A stretch of 64,000 nt of DNA from Sphingomonas jatrophae (GCF_900113315.1 NZ_FOZG01000001.1:1116001-1180000), one strand, 5' to 3'; numbered from the stretch's first letter, positions 51,296 through 60,293 are shown. A program made the numbers and translations. The notes: generated from the letters alone by a model not told the origin.

Positions 51296-52099
51296 ATGCC
51301 CTCCCCTCCCCCGCGATCCGGCTGGACCGCCATCGTGCTCGCCGGCAGCCGGCCCGGCCCCGATCCGTTCGTCGAGGCGCAAGGCGTCCGGTCCAAGGCG
51401 CTGATCGACGTGGGCGGCAAGCCGATGCTGGGCCGCGTGCTGGAGACGCTGCTGGCCGTGCCGGAAATCGCGCGCATCGTCGTGCTGGCGCAGGCACCCG
51501 AGGCGCTGCTGACCGGGTCGCTGGCCTGGGCGGCGACGGAGCCGCGGATCGGATGCCATGCCAGCGGCGCGGGCATCTCGACTAGCATTGCAAGCGTGGC
51601 GGGCAGCGCGGCGGCGCCGTGGCCACTGCTCGTCACCACGGCCGATCATCCGCTGCTGACGGTGGCGACCGTGCGCGAACTGCTCGCTGGTACCGAGAAC
51701 GTCGATCTTGCGGTCGGCATGGTGGAGCGGCGCGTGGTGCTGTCCGCCTATCCAGGCAATCGGCGGACGTGGCTGAAGCTGTCCGACGGCGCGTGGACGG
51801 GGGCCAATCTGTTCGCGCTGGCCGGGCCCGAGGTGATGCCGGCCCTGTCGCTGTGGTCGGGGGTCGAGCAGGATCGCAAGCGCGTGTGGCACGTCTTCCG
51901 CGCCTTCGGCTGGCCACTGTTCGCGCGGGCGATCACGCGGACGATCGGGCTGAAGGCGGCGATCCGCAAGGCGGGCGGGCGGCTGGGCATGACGGCGCGG
52001 CTGGTGCCGCTGAGCCAGGCGGAGGCGGCGATCGACGTCGACAAGCCGACCGACCTCGCGCTGGCGCGCGAGATCGTGGCGCGGCGCGAGGGGCGGTAG
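51296..52099 (+). CDS. MobA-like NTP transferase
   Basis: A 267-residue nucleotidyltransferase: TAIVLAGSRPGPDP, then VRSKALIDVGGKPMLGRVLE, and the metal-binding aspartate in VTTADHPLLT. The C-terminal half has DVDKPTDLALAREI, as in MobA-like and related transferases. It is divergent from the CDP-alcohol phosphotransferase gene, so it probably belongs to the same pathway. The substrate is unknown. The start is ATG 51296; the frame is open upstream, but that part overlaps the divergent gene's 5' end. Confidence 0.78.
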   Translation: MPSPPPRSGWTAIVLAGSRPGPDPFVEAQGVRSKALIDVGGKPMLGRVLETLLAVPEIARIVVLAQAPEALLTGSLAWAATEPRIGCHASGAGISTSIASVAGSAAAPWPLLVTTADHPLLTVATVRELLAGTENVDLAVGMVERRVVLSAYPGNRRTWLKLSDGAWTGANLFALAGPEVMPALSLWSGVEQDRKRVWHVFRAFGWPLFARAITRTIGLKAAIRKAGGRLGMTARLVPLSQAEAAIDVDKPTDLALAREIVARREGR

Positions 52100-52143
52100 G
52101 AAGCCGCTTTCCAACAGCTTGCCACCTGGGCCAGCTTGGCCGG

Positions 52144-53713
52144 ATGTTTCATCGAGTCGCACTTCTTGCCGCCCTCCTCTGTGCCGTTCCGGCGGCCGCC
52201 GCGGTGACGGTTGAGGAACGCTCCATCGCCGGGTTGCAGGCGATGATGGCCAGGGGTGTCTCGGCGGAGAGCATCACGCGTGCCTATCTATCCCGGATCG
52301 CGGCGATGGACCGGCGGGGGCCGGCGCTGCACGCGGTGATCGCGGTGGCACCCGATGCGGTGGCGCAGGCACGCGCGGCGGATGCGCGGCGCAAGGCCGG
52401 ACGCCGGATCGGGCCGCTCGACGGCGTGCCGATCCTGATCAAGGACAATATCGAGACGCGCGAGATGGCGACCACGGCGGGCAGCCTCGCGCTCAGGGAC
52501 AATCGCACGGGACGCGATGCGCCGCTGGTCGCAAGGCTGCGTGCGGCGGGTGCGGTGATCCTCGGCAAGACGAACCTGAGCGAATGGGCCAACTTCCGCT
52601 CCAGCCGGTCGATGAGCGGGTGGAGCGCGGTGGGCGGGCTGGTGCGCAACCCCTATGCGCTGGACCGGACCGCGTGCGGCTCCTCCAGCGGATCTGGCGC
52701 GGCGGCAGCGGCGAGCTTCGCGGCGGCCGCAGTGGGGACGGAGACGGACGGGTCGATCATATGCCCCTCCTCCAGCAACGGGCTCGTCGGGCTGAAGCCG
52801 TCGACGCGGCTGGGCGAGAAGGACGGCATCGTCCCGATCAGCCCGAGCCAGGACGTGCCCGGGCCGATGGGGCGCAGCGTGGCGGACGTGGCGGCGCTGT
52901 TCGAGGTGATGAGCGGGTCGCCCGCGCCGCTGTCCCCGACAGCGCTGCGTGGCGGACGTGGCGGCGCTGTTCGAGGTGATGAGCGGGTCGCCCGCGCCGC
53001 TGTCCCCGACAGCGCTGCGTGGCGTGCGGGTGGCGGTGCTGCGGCCGGCGATGGCGGCGGACCTGGCCGAACGGTTCGACGCGGCCTGCAAGGCGCTGCA
53101 AGCGGCGGGCGCGGTGCTGGTGCCGGTGGAGCGGCCCAAGACCGAGACGCTCGGCGAGCAGGAATATCTGGTGCTCAAGACCGAGTTCAAGGCGGCGGTC
53201 GCGGCCTATCTGGCCAAGGCGGCACCGGCGGTGACCGCGCGCGATCTGGACGCGCTGATCGCCTTCAATCGGGCGCATGCGGGCGAGGAGCTGCGCTGGT
53301 TCGGGCAGGAGCTGTTCGAGGAAGCGGCGCAGACCAAAGGGCTGGACGATCCCGCCTATCGCGCCGCACGGATCATGAGCCGGCGGACCGCCGCGGCGGC
53401 GATCGATGCGATGCGCTTCGCGGCCAAGGCGCAGTTCATCGTCAGCCCGAGCGGCGGGCCGGCATGGCTCTCCGATCCGGTGAACGGCGACCAGTCGAAC
53501 GGGCCGAGCGCGAGCCGCCTGCCGGCGGTGTCGGGCTATCCGCACCTGACCGTGCCGATGGGGCTGGTGCGCGGATTGCCGGTGGGCCTGTCCTTCTTCG
53601 GGCCGAGCGGGCGGTCGGGCGAGGCCCGGCTGCTGGCGGCGGGCTATGCGTTCGAGCAGGCGGCGAAGGCGCGCGTCGCGCCGCGTTACCTCCGGACGAT
53701 CGCCGCGGAGTGA
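52144..53713 (+). pseudogene. Secreted amidase, frameshifted by a 70-bp tandem duplication
   Basis: An amidase-signature hydrolase with a signal peptide (MFHRVALLAALLCAVPAAAA). The Ser-cisSer-Lys triad is complete in the first part: lysine in ILIKDNIE, serines in ACGSSSGSGAA and ETDGSI. An exact 70-bp duplication (70 is not a multiple of 3) shifts the frame after residue 250 or so, and the original frame resumes in the second copy as SPTALRGVRVAVLRP. Removing one copy restores a normal 499-residue protein. As it stands, the frame from 52144 reads nonsense to a stop at 53733. It may be a genuine mutation or an assembly error. Confidence 0.88.
52877..53024 (+). repeat. Perfect 70-bp tandem duplication
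   Basis: The sequence has exact period 70 from 52877 to 53024 (two full copies plus 8 bases). The 8-mer GCGTGGCG occurs at both ends and at the junction, consistent with replication slippage between short direct repeats in the original gene. It interrupts the amidase reading frame. Confidence 0.95.
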
Positions 53714-53778
53714 GCGGGCGACGTGCCGGATGACGGCGCGGGGTGACGCGGGGCGGCTTGCGGCACTACATAAGCGGC

Positions 53779-54471
53779 ATGACCGACGATCTGCCCGATG
53801 ACGACCTCCGCCTCGATCCCGATTTCGCGCATCGATTCGAGGCGCAGCAGCGGCCTGCCTGCCAGCTCTACCTGATCTCGCCGCCCGCGATCGATGCGGG
53901 CTTCCGCGACTCTCTGGCGCGGGCGTTCGACGGTGGACCGGTCGCGGCGTTCCAGCTGCGGCTGAAGGGCATTGACGAGCATCGCATCGCCGCCGCGGCC
54001 GAGCCGATCCAGCGGCTTTGCGCGGAGGCAGGCTGCGCGTTCATCGTCAACGACAGCATGGGGCTGGCCAAGCGGATCGGCGCGGACGGCGTGCACCTGG
54101 GGCAGGAGGATGGCGATCCGCGCGATGCGCGGGCGCTGCTCGGGCCGACGGCGCAGATCGGCGTGACCTGCCACGACAGCCGCCACCTCGCGATGGAAGC
54201 GGGTGAAGCCGGCGCCGATTATGTCGCGTTCGGCAGCTTCTATCCGACCACCACCAAGGAGGTGCGGCACCGGCCGGAGCCGTCGATCCTCGGCTGGTGG
54301 TCCACCCTGTTCGAGCTGCCGAGCGTGGCGATCGGCGGGATCACGCCTGACAATTGCGGACCTTTGGCAGCGGCGGGCGCGGATTTCGTGGCCGCGAGCG
54401 GCTCTGTCTGGAACCACCCGGACGGGCCGGATGCCGCGGTGCGCGCATTCGTTGCGGCACTGGCGCGGTAA
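53779..54471 (+). CDS. thiE: Thiamine phosphate synthase
   Basis: Joins HMP-pyrophosphate and thiazole phosphate. The 230-residue TIM barrel has LYLISPP, AFQLRLKG, the phosphate/Mg region FIVNDSMGLAKRIGADGVHL followed by GQED, VTCHDSRHLAMEAGEAGADY, FGSFYPTTTK, VAIGGITPDNC and the C-terminal FVAASGSVW. The ATG at 53779 is preferred, as the upstream extension to 53743 is not family-like. No other thiamine gene is in the window. Confidence 0.93.
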   Translation: MTDDLPDDDLRLDPDFAHRFEAQQRPACQLYLISPPAIDAGFRDSLARAFDGGPVAAFQLRLKGIDEHRIAAAAEPIQRLCAEAGCAFIVNDSMGLAKRIGADGVHLGQEDGDPRDARALLGPTAQIGVTCHDSRHLAMEAGEAGADYVAFGSFYPTTTKEVRHRPEPSILGWWSTLFELPSVAIGGITPDNCGPLAAAGADFVAASGSVWNHPDGPDAAVRAFVAALAR

Positions 54472-54580
54472 ACGCTCCACAACGGACCCAAAGCCGCGTT
54501 ATCCCAATATTCCGTAAGGAACCGGAGGCCGGGCCGTGTTAGGCGGCGCCTGCCCAAGGGACTGGGGGGAGAGTGGGACC

Positions 54581-54994
54581 GTGGCGCAATTCGAACGCCT
54601 GCTGGCCGAGCATGCGGCGCTTCGCACCGCGGCGCAGCGGCTGTTGAGTGTGACCGAGACGGAGGCAGGCTATCGCGCGGTTGCGCCCGGCCTGCTGCGT
54701 GAGATCGTCGATCTGCTGGTGGATCACGAGGCGAGCGAATCGTCGATCGACTATGCGCCGCACGATGAGCATGCGGGCGCGGCTCTGCCGCTGTCCGAGC
54801 GGCTGTTTGCGCTGCAGATGGAATGGGGCGACTTCGTCGATGCGTGGCCGACAATGAACGTCGCGCGCGACTGGCCCGGCTTCTCCGTGGCCGCGCGCGT
54901 CATCCTGCCGAAGCTGATCGAGGTGATCGACGCGGAAGACAAGCTGCTCGCCCGCATGCCGCACCAGCAATCGGGCGCGGCGACGGCGCGCTAG
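54581..54994 (+). CDS. Possible hemerythrin/HHE-like protein
   Basis: A 137-residue all-helical protein. LLAEHAALRTAAQRLL and LVDHEASESSID carry H-x-x-x-L and HE patterns like those of HHE domains. The last helices (VILPKLIEVIDAEDKLLARM) lack a full set of histidine ligands, so the match is weak. I chose the GTG at 54581, which has GGGGAGAGTGGGACC upstream; a GTG at 54536 is also in frame. Its end overlaps the convergent sulfotransferase gene by four bases. Confidence 0.55.
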   Translation: MAQFERLLAEHAALRTAAQRLLSVTETEAGYRAVAPGLLREIVDLLVDHEASESSIDYAPHDEHAGAALPLSERLFALQMEWGDFVDAWPTMNVARDWPGFSVAARVILPKLIEVIDAEDKLLARMPHQQSGAATAR

Positions 54995-55983
54995 AGGATC
55001 GGCTGCTCGACCAGCGCCCAGAGCGGCCGGGCGCGATCGGGCACCGCTCCGGGGACGAGCGGATAGCCGAATCGCTCCAGCGGCAATTCGGGCCGGATCG
55101 CGCGGAGGCGCCGGTTACTCGCCTGGAAGCGATCGCGGATGTGGGCGGCGATCTGCGGGCCGAGCAGCGTCTCCGCCGACGGGCTGCGGCCGAACCAGCC
55201 GGTGCGGTTCAGGCTCTCCAGCAAGGCGCGGCGCAACCAGTACCAGCCGGGGATGTGGATCAGCGTGCGCTTGTCCAGCACGGTGCGACGGGTGAAATGG
55301 TTGAGCAGCAGCGCCAGCCAGACCAGCGGCAGCGCGTAGGAGGCGTTGCGCCGCTCCGCCGGCGGCACCGCATCGCCGAGGCACAGCCCTGTCGCCGCGC
55401 ATAGCCGTTGCAGCGCGACCGCCGGCTCCGCGCACAATTGCTCGTGCAGCAGGACGTGGACATTCTCCGCACCGAACAGCGCGTCATAATGCGCGACGAG
55501 CCGGTCATAGGCGAAATGGTCGAAGCTGAAGCGCGGCACGCGGTGGCTCTCGGCGAAGGCACCGCGGAGATACTGGTCCGGAAAGAGATAGCGATGCGGC
55601 AGATAGGTACCGCCGCCGCGGACATATTGCTGATAGACCGCGGCGATCATCGCCGGCTGGGCGCGTACCGAGATCACGATCCGGGCATCGGGGAAGGTGG
55701 CGTGGATCCGCTCCGCCACGGTGCGCGACAGATGGCCGTTCAGACCGCCATTGTGCAAATAGCCGGACAGCCCCTCCTCGCACAGCAGCACCGGCCGCCC
55801 GTCCGGCGAGGCGAGCGCGTGACGCGCGGCGACGGGATCGAATTCATAGGCCGAGGGGTAGATCAGTGCCGCACGGATCGCCTTCCGCTCAAGCGCATAA
55901 TGGCTCGCCGACGCCGGATAGACGGATTGCTGGAACCAGGTCGTGGCCGTCTTGTGATAGCCGATGTGCACGATGGGTCGCAC
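54991..55983 (-). CDS. Sulfotransferase family protein
   Basis: Transfers sulfate from PAPS to an unknown acceptor. The 330-residue protein opens with IVHIGYHKTATTWFQ, the 5'-phosphosulfate-binding loop. VISVRAQPAMIAAVYQQYVR is the 3'-phosphate-binding region with its Arg and Ser/Ala. The rest is family-typical (YDALFGAENVHVLLHEQL). The acceptor, likely a glycan or lipid, is not known. No PAPS synthesis genes are nearby. Confidence 0.85.
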   Translation of the reverse strand: MRPIVHIGYHKTATTWFQQSVYPASASHYALERKAIRAALIYPSAYEFDPVAARHALASPDGRPVLLCEEGLSGYLHNGGLNGHLSRTVAERIHATFPDARIVISVRAQPAMIAAVYQQYVRGGGTYLPHRYLFPDQYLRGAFAESHRVPRFSFDHFAYDRLVAHYDALFGAENVHVLLHEQLCAEPAVALQRLCAATGLCLGDAVPPAERRNASYALPLVWLALLLNHFTRRTVLDKRTLIHIPGWYWLRRALLESLNRTGWFGRSPSAETLLGPQIAAHIRDRFQASNRRLRAIRPELPLERFGYPLVPGAVPDRARPLWALVEQPIL

Positions 55984-56087
55984 GAGCAGTCTCCTGCCGG
56001 CCGGGCCGGACGGCTGTCGTTAACCCCCGCAACTCACTGCCAAATGTCCGGTTCATTACCTAGGTGAAATATCTTTCACGTTGGACG

Positions 56088-56651
56088 TTACCAGTGGCGC
56101 ACGCGCCCGGTGTCGACATGGACGAAGCCGTCGCGCGGATAATAGCCGACACCGCCGCGCCCCATCGACAAGGCGGCCGTCCGGACGCGATCCAGCCCGA
56201 CGCCCGGCAGTGCGATGTCGGTCGCCTTGCCCAGCATGTGCTGGCTCTTGGTCGCGACGCCGGTGTGCGCGCCGCCCTTGGCGCGGAGCGCGGCATTGGT
56301 GCCGGGCGAGCGATAGCCCGAGATGATGTCGAAACCACGGCGCGGATCGACGCCGAGCCGGTCGCGCAGCGTGGTCAGCAGGTCGACGAGCTGCGGATCC
56401 ATGCGGGCGACGTGGCCGTTGCGCCAATCCCGCAGGCCATGGTTGATCTCCGCCAGGCCCTGCGGATCGAGGCCGCGCGGCGTGAGCCAGCGGGCGTCGA
56501 CCCGCTCATTGTTGTGGATGTTGCGGAAAGCGAGCCGGCGTTCCGCCAGCGGCGCCCGGCCTGCATGGGCCACGCCGCCGAGCAGCGAAGTCGCTCCGAT
56601 CGCCAGCGCAGCCCCCAGCAGGCCGCGACGGCTGGTGTCCGTCTCGATCAT
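56088..56651 (-). CDS. DUF882 / YcbK-type peptidoglycan peptidase-like protein
   Basis: A 187-residue protein with a twin-arginine-type leader (DTSRRGLLGAALAIGATSLL), so it is probably exported folded by Tat. The catalytic-like M15 core has DIISGYRSPGTNAALR, SQHMLGKATDI and DGFVHVDTGRVRHW, giving the H-x-x-x-x-x-D and H-x-D zinc ligands. Proteins of this family act on peptidoglycan cross-links. It is divergent from the L,D-transpeptidase gene, suggesting a shared wall-remodelling role. Confidence 0.9.
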   Translation of the reverse strand: MIETDTSRRGLLGAALAIGATSLLGGVAHAGRAPLAERRLAFRNIHNNERVDARWLTPRGLDPQGLAEINHGLRDWRNGHVARMDPQLVDLLTTLRDRLGVDPRRGFDIISGYRSPGTNAALRAKGGAHTGVATKSQHMLGKATDIALPGVGLDRVRTAALSMGRGGVGYYPRDGFVHVDTGRVRHW

Positions 56652-56713
56652 CTCGTTCCCGTGGAAAGAAGCGGCCCCCGCCGCGTTGATTCAAGAGATA
56701 GGAGCATTGCCGC

Positions 56714-57739
56714 ATGAAATCACGTTTTGTTGCAAGCCTTTGTCTCGTTGCAGGCACGGCTGGTCTCAGCATTGCGGCGCTTGCCCAGGCTCCCGCCCCT
56801 GCCGCGAAATCCACAGCGCCGGCCAAGCCGGCCCCTGACATGACGACCCTGCACGTGCAGGTGCTGCTCGATCATCTCGGCTTCGGACCCGGCGTGATCG
56901 ACGGACGCGGCGGGCTTTCGACCAAGCTGGCGCTGCAGGGTTTCCAGCGGGCGCGCAACCTGCCCGTGACGGGCGAGATCGACCGGCCGACGCTGCGCGC
57001 GCTCGCCCGCTACAAGGCGATCCGGCCGGTGCGCACGCTGAAGGTGGCGCAGAGCGACATTGCCGGACCGTTCTTCCAGATCCCGGACAAGGAGGCGGAC
57101 CAGGCCAAGTTGCCGGCGCTCGGCTACGCCAACCCGCTGGAGCGGCTGGCGGAGCGGTTCCACACCACGCCCGAGACGATCGCCGCGCTCAATCCCGGCG
57201 GGCGGGTGGCCGCCGGCGTGGCGCTGCGCTTCCCCAACATCCTGCCCGCCTCACGCGATTACGATGCCAAGCTGAAGCCGGAATGGCGCCAGACGCTGTC
57301 GATGCTGAACGTCAGCGCGGTGCAGCCGCAGGGCGACCGCATCGTCGTCGACAAGTCGGAAGGCGTGCTGAAGGTGTTTGCCGGCGAGAAGCTGCTCGCC
57401 CAATTCCCGGCGACGATGGGCAGCGAGCATGATCCCCTGCCGCTGGGCACGTGGAAGGTGCAGGGCATGAGCTACCTGCCGCCCTTCCACTACAATCCGG
57501 ACCTGTTCTGGGATGCCTCGTCCAAGGACGAGAAGGCGCTGCTGCCGCCGGGGCCGAACGGGCCGGTGGGCGTGATCTGGATGGATCTGAACAAGCCGCA
57601 TTACGGCATTCACGGCACGCCCAAGCCGGAGACGATCGGGCGATCCGAGAGCCATGGCTGCATCCGCCTGACCAACTGGGATGCGGCTCGCGTCAGCCTG
57701 ATGATCAAACCCGGCACGCCGGCGATCTTCCAGGCCTGA
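56714..57739 (+). CDS. L,D-transpeptidase with peptidoglycan-binding domain
   Basis: Makes 3-3 cross-links or attaches proteins to peptidoglycan. The 341-residue protein has a signal peptide (MKSRFVASLCLVAGTAGLS), a peptidoglycan-binding_1 domain (VQVLLDHLGFGPGVIDGRGG to about residue 95), a LysM-like segment (ERLAERFHTTPETIAALNPG) and a YkuD catalytic domain ending with HYGIHGTPKPETIGRSESHG and the catalytic CIRLTN. The ATG at 56714 starts the signal peptide. Confidence 0.94.
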   Translation: MKSRFVASLCLVAGTAGLSIAALAQAPAPAAKSTAPAKPAPDMTTLHVQVLLDHLGFGPGVIDGRGGLSTKLALQGFQRARNLPVTGEIDRPTLRALARYKAIRPVRTLKVAQSDIAGPFFQIPDKEADQAKLPALGYANPLERLAERFHTTPETIAALNPGGRVAAGVALRFPNILPASRDYDAKLKPEWRQTLSMLNVSAVQPQGDRIVVDKSEGVLKVFAGEKLLAQFPATMGSEHDPLPLGTWKVQGMSYLPPFHYNPDLFWDASSKDEKALLPPGPNGPVGVIWMDLNKPHYGIHGTPKPETIGRSESHGCIRLTNWDAARVSLMIKPGTPAIFQA

Positions 57740-57791
57740 CGATCGTCGGCGACAGGGCGGACGTACGCGCCCGCCCTGTCTGCCGTATCGA

Positions 57792-58019
57792 TCAGTTCGT
57801 CTTCATCCAGTTCGTCTTGGCACGAGTGTCGTCGATCAGCGGCCGATCGGCCGCATAAGACATTGCCTGGGCCGTTCCCGATGCCGGGCGAATGTGAAAC
57901 CAGTTCTGCCGCTCGATCCCGACGAGGAAAGCGAGCAGCGCGAGACCGAAGGACAGCAACAGAACATTGGACCACAGGCGATTGCTTGCGGCAGCACGAT
58001 CATGGTCTGTCTTGCGCAC
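57792..58019 (-). CDS. Small membrane protein of unknown function
   Basis: A 75-residue protein with one membrane helix (NVLLLSFGLALLAFLVGI) after a charged start (MRKTDHDRAAASNRLW), and a polar tail containing AQAMSYAADRPL. It is not recognised. It is divergent from the M23 peptidase gene, with 184 bases between the two. Confidence 0.5.
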   Translation of the reverse strand: MRKTDHDRAAASNRLWSNVLLLSFGLALLAFLVGIERQNWFHIRPASGTAQAMSYAADRPLIDDTRAKTNWMKTN

Positions 58020-58100
58020 GCGGGTAAGCTCCTTCTCTGCTTGGCAGCATCAGTTAGGAGCCCGATCCTTCCGGTCTACTGATCAAGGGTAACATAGTTT

Positions 58101-58115
58101 TGCTGCAATGCAGCA
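58101..58115. promoter_or_regulatory. Palindrome TGCTGCAATGCAGCA in a divergent gap
   Basis: A perfect 15-base dyad that matches CTGC-N3-GCAG, the recognition pattern described for the PHA-responsive repressor PhaR. It lies between the divergent 57792-58019 gene and the M23 peptidase gene. A related half-conserved site precedes the phasin gene. The link to PHA metabolism is an inference. Confidence 0.35.
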
Positions 58116-58203
58116 GCGCAGACACACTTGGCCGAACGGTTGTGGCGGAACGACCGGGCGCGTTCCGGATTGATCCACTGCTGCAACGATCAAGGGGGCG
58201 CAG

Positions 58204-58773
58204 GTGACTCGGTTCGGCCGGCTGTTTCTCGGGCTGCTCATCCTCGTCGTGATCGCTTTCGCCTCCATGCTGCGCTGGCAGCAGGCGGAGGAGGCTCCCG
58301 CCCCGGCAAGCGCCCCCCCGCCGCCTGCGCCGATGGCGAGTGCCGGGCCGCTCACCGTACCGGTCGCGGGCGTGCAGCCGGAACAGCTGGCCGACACGTT
58401 CCGCGATCCGCGGACGGGCCATGTCCACGGCGCGATCGACATCATGGCGCCACGCGGCACGCCTGTCGTAGCGGCGATGCCGGGCACGGTGGAGAAGCTG
58501 TTCGAGAGCGCGGAAGGCGGCACCACCGCCTATCTGCGCTCTCCCGATGGACGCTGGGTCGCTTACTATGCGCATCTCGACGGATATGCACCCGGCCTGC
58601 GTGAGGGGCTTTACGTGCAGAAGGGCGCGCCGGTCGGTCAGGTCGGTTTTACGGGCAATGCCAGTGCGGAGGGGCCGCACCTGCATTTCGCACTGAAGCG
58701 GATGGAGCCGGGCGAGGCGTGGCATGAGGGACGTGCGGTGAACCCCTATCCCCTGCTGCGCGGCGTTCGCTGA
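58204..58773 (+). CDS. M23-family metallopeptidase (membrane-anchored)
   Basis: A peptidoglycan endopeptidase of 189 residues. The N-terminal hydrophobic segment (LFLGLLILVVIAFASML) acts as an anchor or signal, and a Pro-rich linker follows. The LytM domain has the zinc motif HGAIDIMAPRGTPV (H-x3-D), YYAHLDGY, and the second histidine pair in GPHLHFALK. The start is GTG 58204 with AAGGGGGCGCAG upstream. All catalytic residues are present. Confidence 0.92.
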   Translation: MTRFGRLFLGLLILVVIAFASMLRWQQAEEAPAPASAPPPPAPMASAGPLTVPVAGVQPEQLADTFRDPRTGHVHGAIDIMAPRGTPVVAAMPGTVEKLFESAEGGTTAYLRSPDGRWVAYYAHLDGYAPGLREGLYVQKGAPVGQVGFTGNASAEGPHLHFALKRMEPGEAWHEGRAVNPYPLLRGVR

Positions 58774-58853
58774 GGCGGGCCAGCCTTGCGGGCGGACGCG
58801 GGTCAAGCTAAGGCGCGCGCCGGCTCTTTCCAGACAAAATCGAGGCGATCGGC

Positions 58854-59417
58854 GTGAAGATCAGCGGCGTGGACATCCGTCCCGGCAACATCATCGAGTA
58901 TGAAGGCGGCATCTGGCGTGCGGTGAAGATCCAGCACACGCAGCCCGGCAAGGGCGGCGCCTATATGCAGGTCGAGATGAAGAACCTGCGCGACGGCCGC
59001 AAGAACAATGTCCGCTTCCGCTCGGCCGAGACGGTGGAGCGCGTGCGCCTGGACACCAAGGATTTCCAGTTCCTGTTCGCCGATGGCGAGCAGCTGACCT
59101 TCATGGACAAGGAAACCTACGACCAGACGACGCTGCCGCGCGATCTGCTGGGCGATGCCGCTGCCTTTTTGCAGGACGGCATGGACGTGGTGATGGAGCT
59201 CTATGACGAGGAGCCCATCTCCGTGCAGCTGCCCGACACGATCGAAGCGACCATCGTCGAGGCGGATGCCGTGGTGAAGGGGCAGACCGCCTCGTCCAGC
59301 TACAAGCCGGCCATCCTCGACAATGGCGTGCGCGTGATGGTGCCGCCACACATCGCCTCGGGCGTGCGGATCGTGGTGGATACCGCGACCGGCGAATATG
59401 TCCGCCGCGCCGACTGA
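58854..59417 (+). CDS. efp: Elongation factor P
   Basis: Relieves ribosome stalling at polyproline. The 187-residue protein has the three beta-barrel domains, [20 protein letters not shown] at the start, the tip-loop lysine in [13 protein letters not shown], and the C-terminal [20 protein letters not shown] and [13 protein letters not shown]. The start is a GTG at 58854. The lysine at the tip could be modified by EpmA-type enzymes, but none is in the window. suhB follows. Confidence 0.97.
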   Translation: MKISGVDIRPGNIIEYEGGIWRAVKIQHTQPGKGGAYMQVEMKNLRDGRKNNVRFRSAETVERVRLDTKDFQFLFADGEQLTFMDKETYDQTTLPRDLLGDAAAFLQDGMDVVMELYDEEPISVQLPDTIEATIVEADAVVKGQTASSSYKPAILDNGVRVMVPPHIASGVRIVVDTATGEYVRRAD

Positions 59418-59465
59418 TCGAGTGTCTGTGACTCCTCGCCGCCCAGGGAGGAGTGGAGTTATGTC

Positions 59466-60284
59466 ATGGTTGCCCATTCCGGTCTGATTACCGTCATGGA
59501 GCGCGCCGCCCGCAAGGCGGGGCCGAAGCTCAGGCGCGATTTCAACGAGGTCCAGCAGCTGCAGGTCAGCCGCAAGGGCCCGGCCGACTTCGTCAGCCAG
59601 GCGGACCAACAGGCCGAGCAGACCCTGTTCGAGGAACTGAGCCGCGCCCGGCCCGGCTGGGGCCTTGTCATGGAAGAGCGGGGCATCATCGAGGGCGATC
59701 CCGACAAGCCGCGCTGGATCGTCGATCCGCTGGATGGGACGACCAACTTCCTCCACGGCGTGCCGCATTTCGCCATCTCCATCGCGGTGGAGGATCCGCG
59801 CGGCGCGGGCGGGCGGCCCGAGATCACGCACGGCTATATCTACCAGCCCGTCACCGACGAGAGCTTCTGGGCGGAGAAGGGCCGCGGCGCGTGGCTGCAT
59901 GACCGGCGGTTGCGCGTGTCGGCCCGGCGCAACCTCGACGAGAGCATGATCGGCACGGGCATCCCGCATCTCGGCCGCGGCGACGTGGCGCGGTGGGCGC
60001 GCGTTTATGCGTCGGTGGCGCCGGAGGTTGCGGGCGTGCGGCGGTTCGGCTCGGCCGCGCTCGATCTCGCCTGGGTGGCGGCGGGACGGATGGACGGCTT
60101 CTGGGAAGACGATCTCGACGTGTGGGACGTGGCCGCGGGCATCCTGCTGGTCAAGGAAGCGGGCGGCTTCGTCACCGACTATCGCGGCGGCGACAAGGCG
60201 GTCGAGCGGCGCGAGCTGGTGGCGGCGAACGACGCGCTGCACAGCCGCCTGCACAAGCTGATCGCGGGGGCGGTGAAGGCCTAA
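59466..60284 (+). CDS. suhB: Inositol monophosphatase family protein
   Basis: Mg-dependent phosphatase of 272 residues. The metal-binding motif WIVDPLDGTTNFLHGVPHFA is complete, MEERG supplies the preceding glutamates (the usual SEE is MEE here), and WEDDLDVWDVAAGILLVKEA is the second signature. It can act on myo-inositol-1-phosphate; SuhB also helps rRNA transcription in enterobacteria. It is adjacent to efp, with 48 bases between. Confidence 0.93.
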   Translation: MVAHSGLITVMERAARKAGPKLRRDFNEVQQLQVSRKGPADFVSQADQQAEQTLFEELSRARPGWGLVMEERGIIEGDPDKPRWIVDPLDGTTNFLHGVPHFAISIAVEDPRGAGGRPEITHGYIYQPVTDESFWAEKGRGAWLHDRRLRVSARRNLDESMIGTGIPHLGRGDVARWARVYASVAPEVAGVRRFGSAALDLAWVAAGRMDGFWEDDLDVWDVAAGILLVKEAGGFVTDYRGGDKAVERRELVAANDALHSRLHKLIAGAVKA

Positions 60285-60293
60285 GTCCGGCCG

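Noticed and set aside
52144-53733. Reading the amidase frame as an intact 529-residue protein
   Set aside because: After the duplication it encodes low-quality Arg/Gly-rich sequence, whereas the conserved amidase C-terminus is in another frame.
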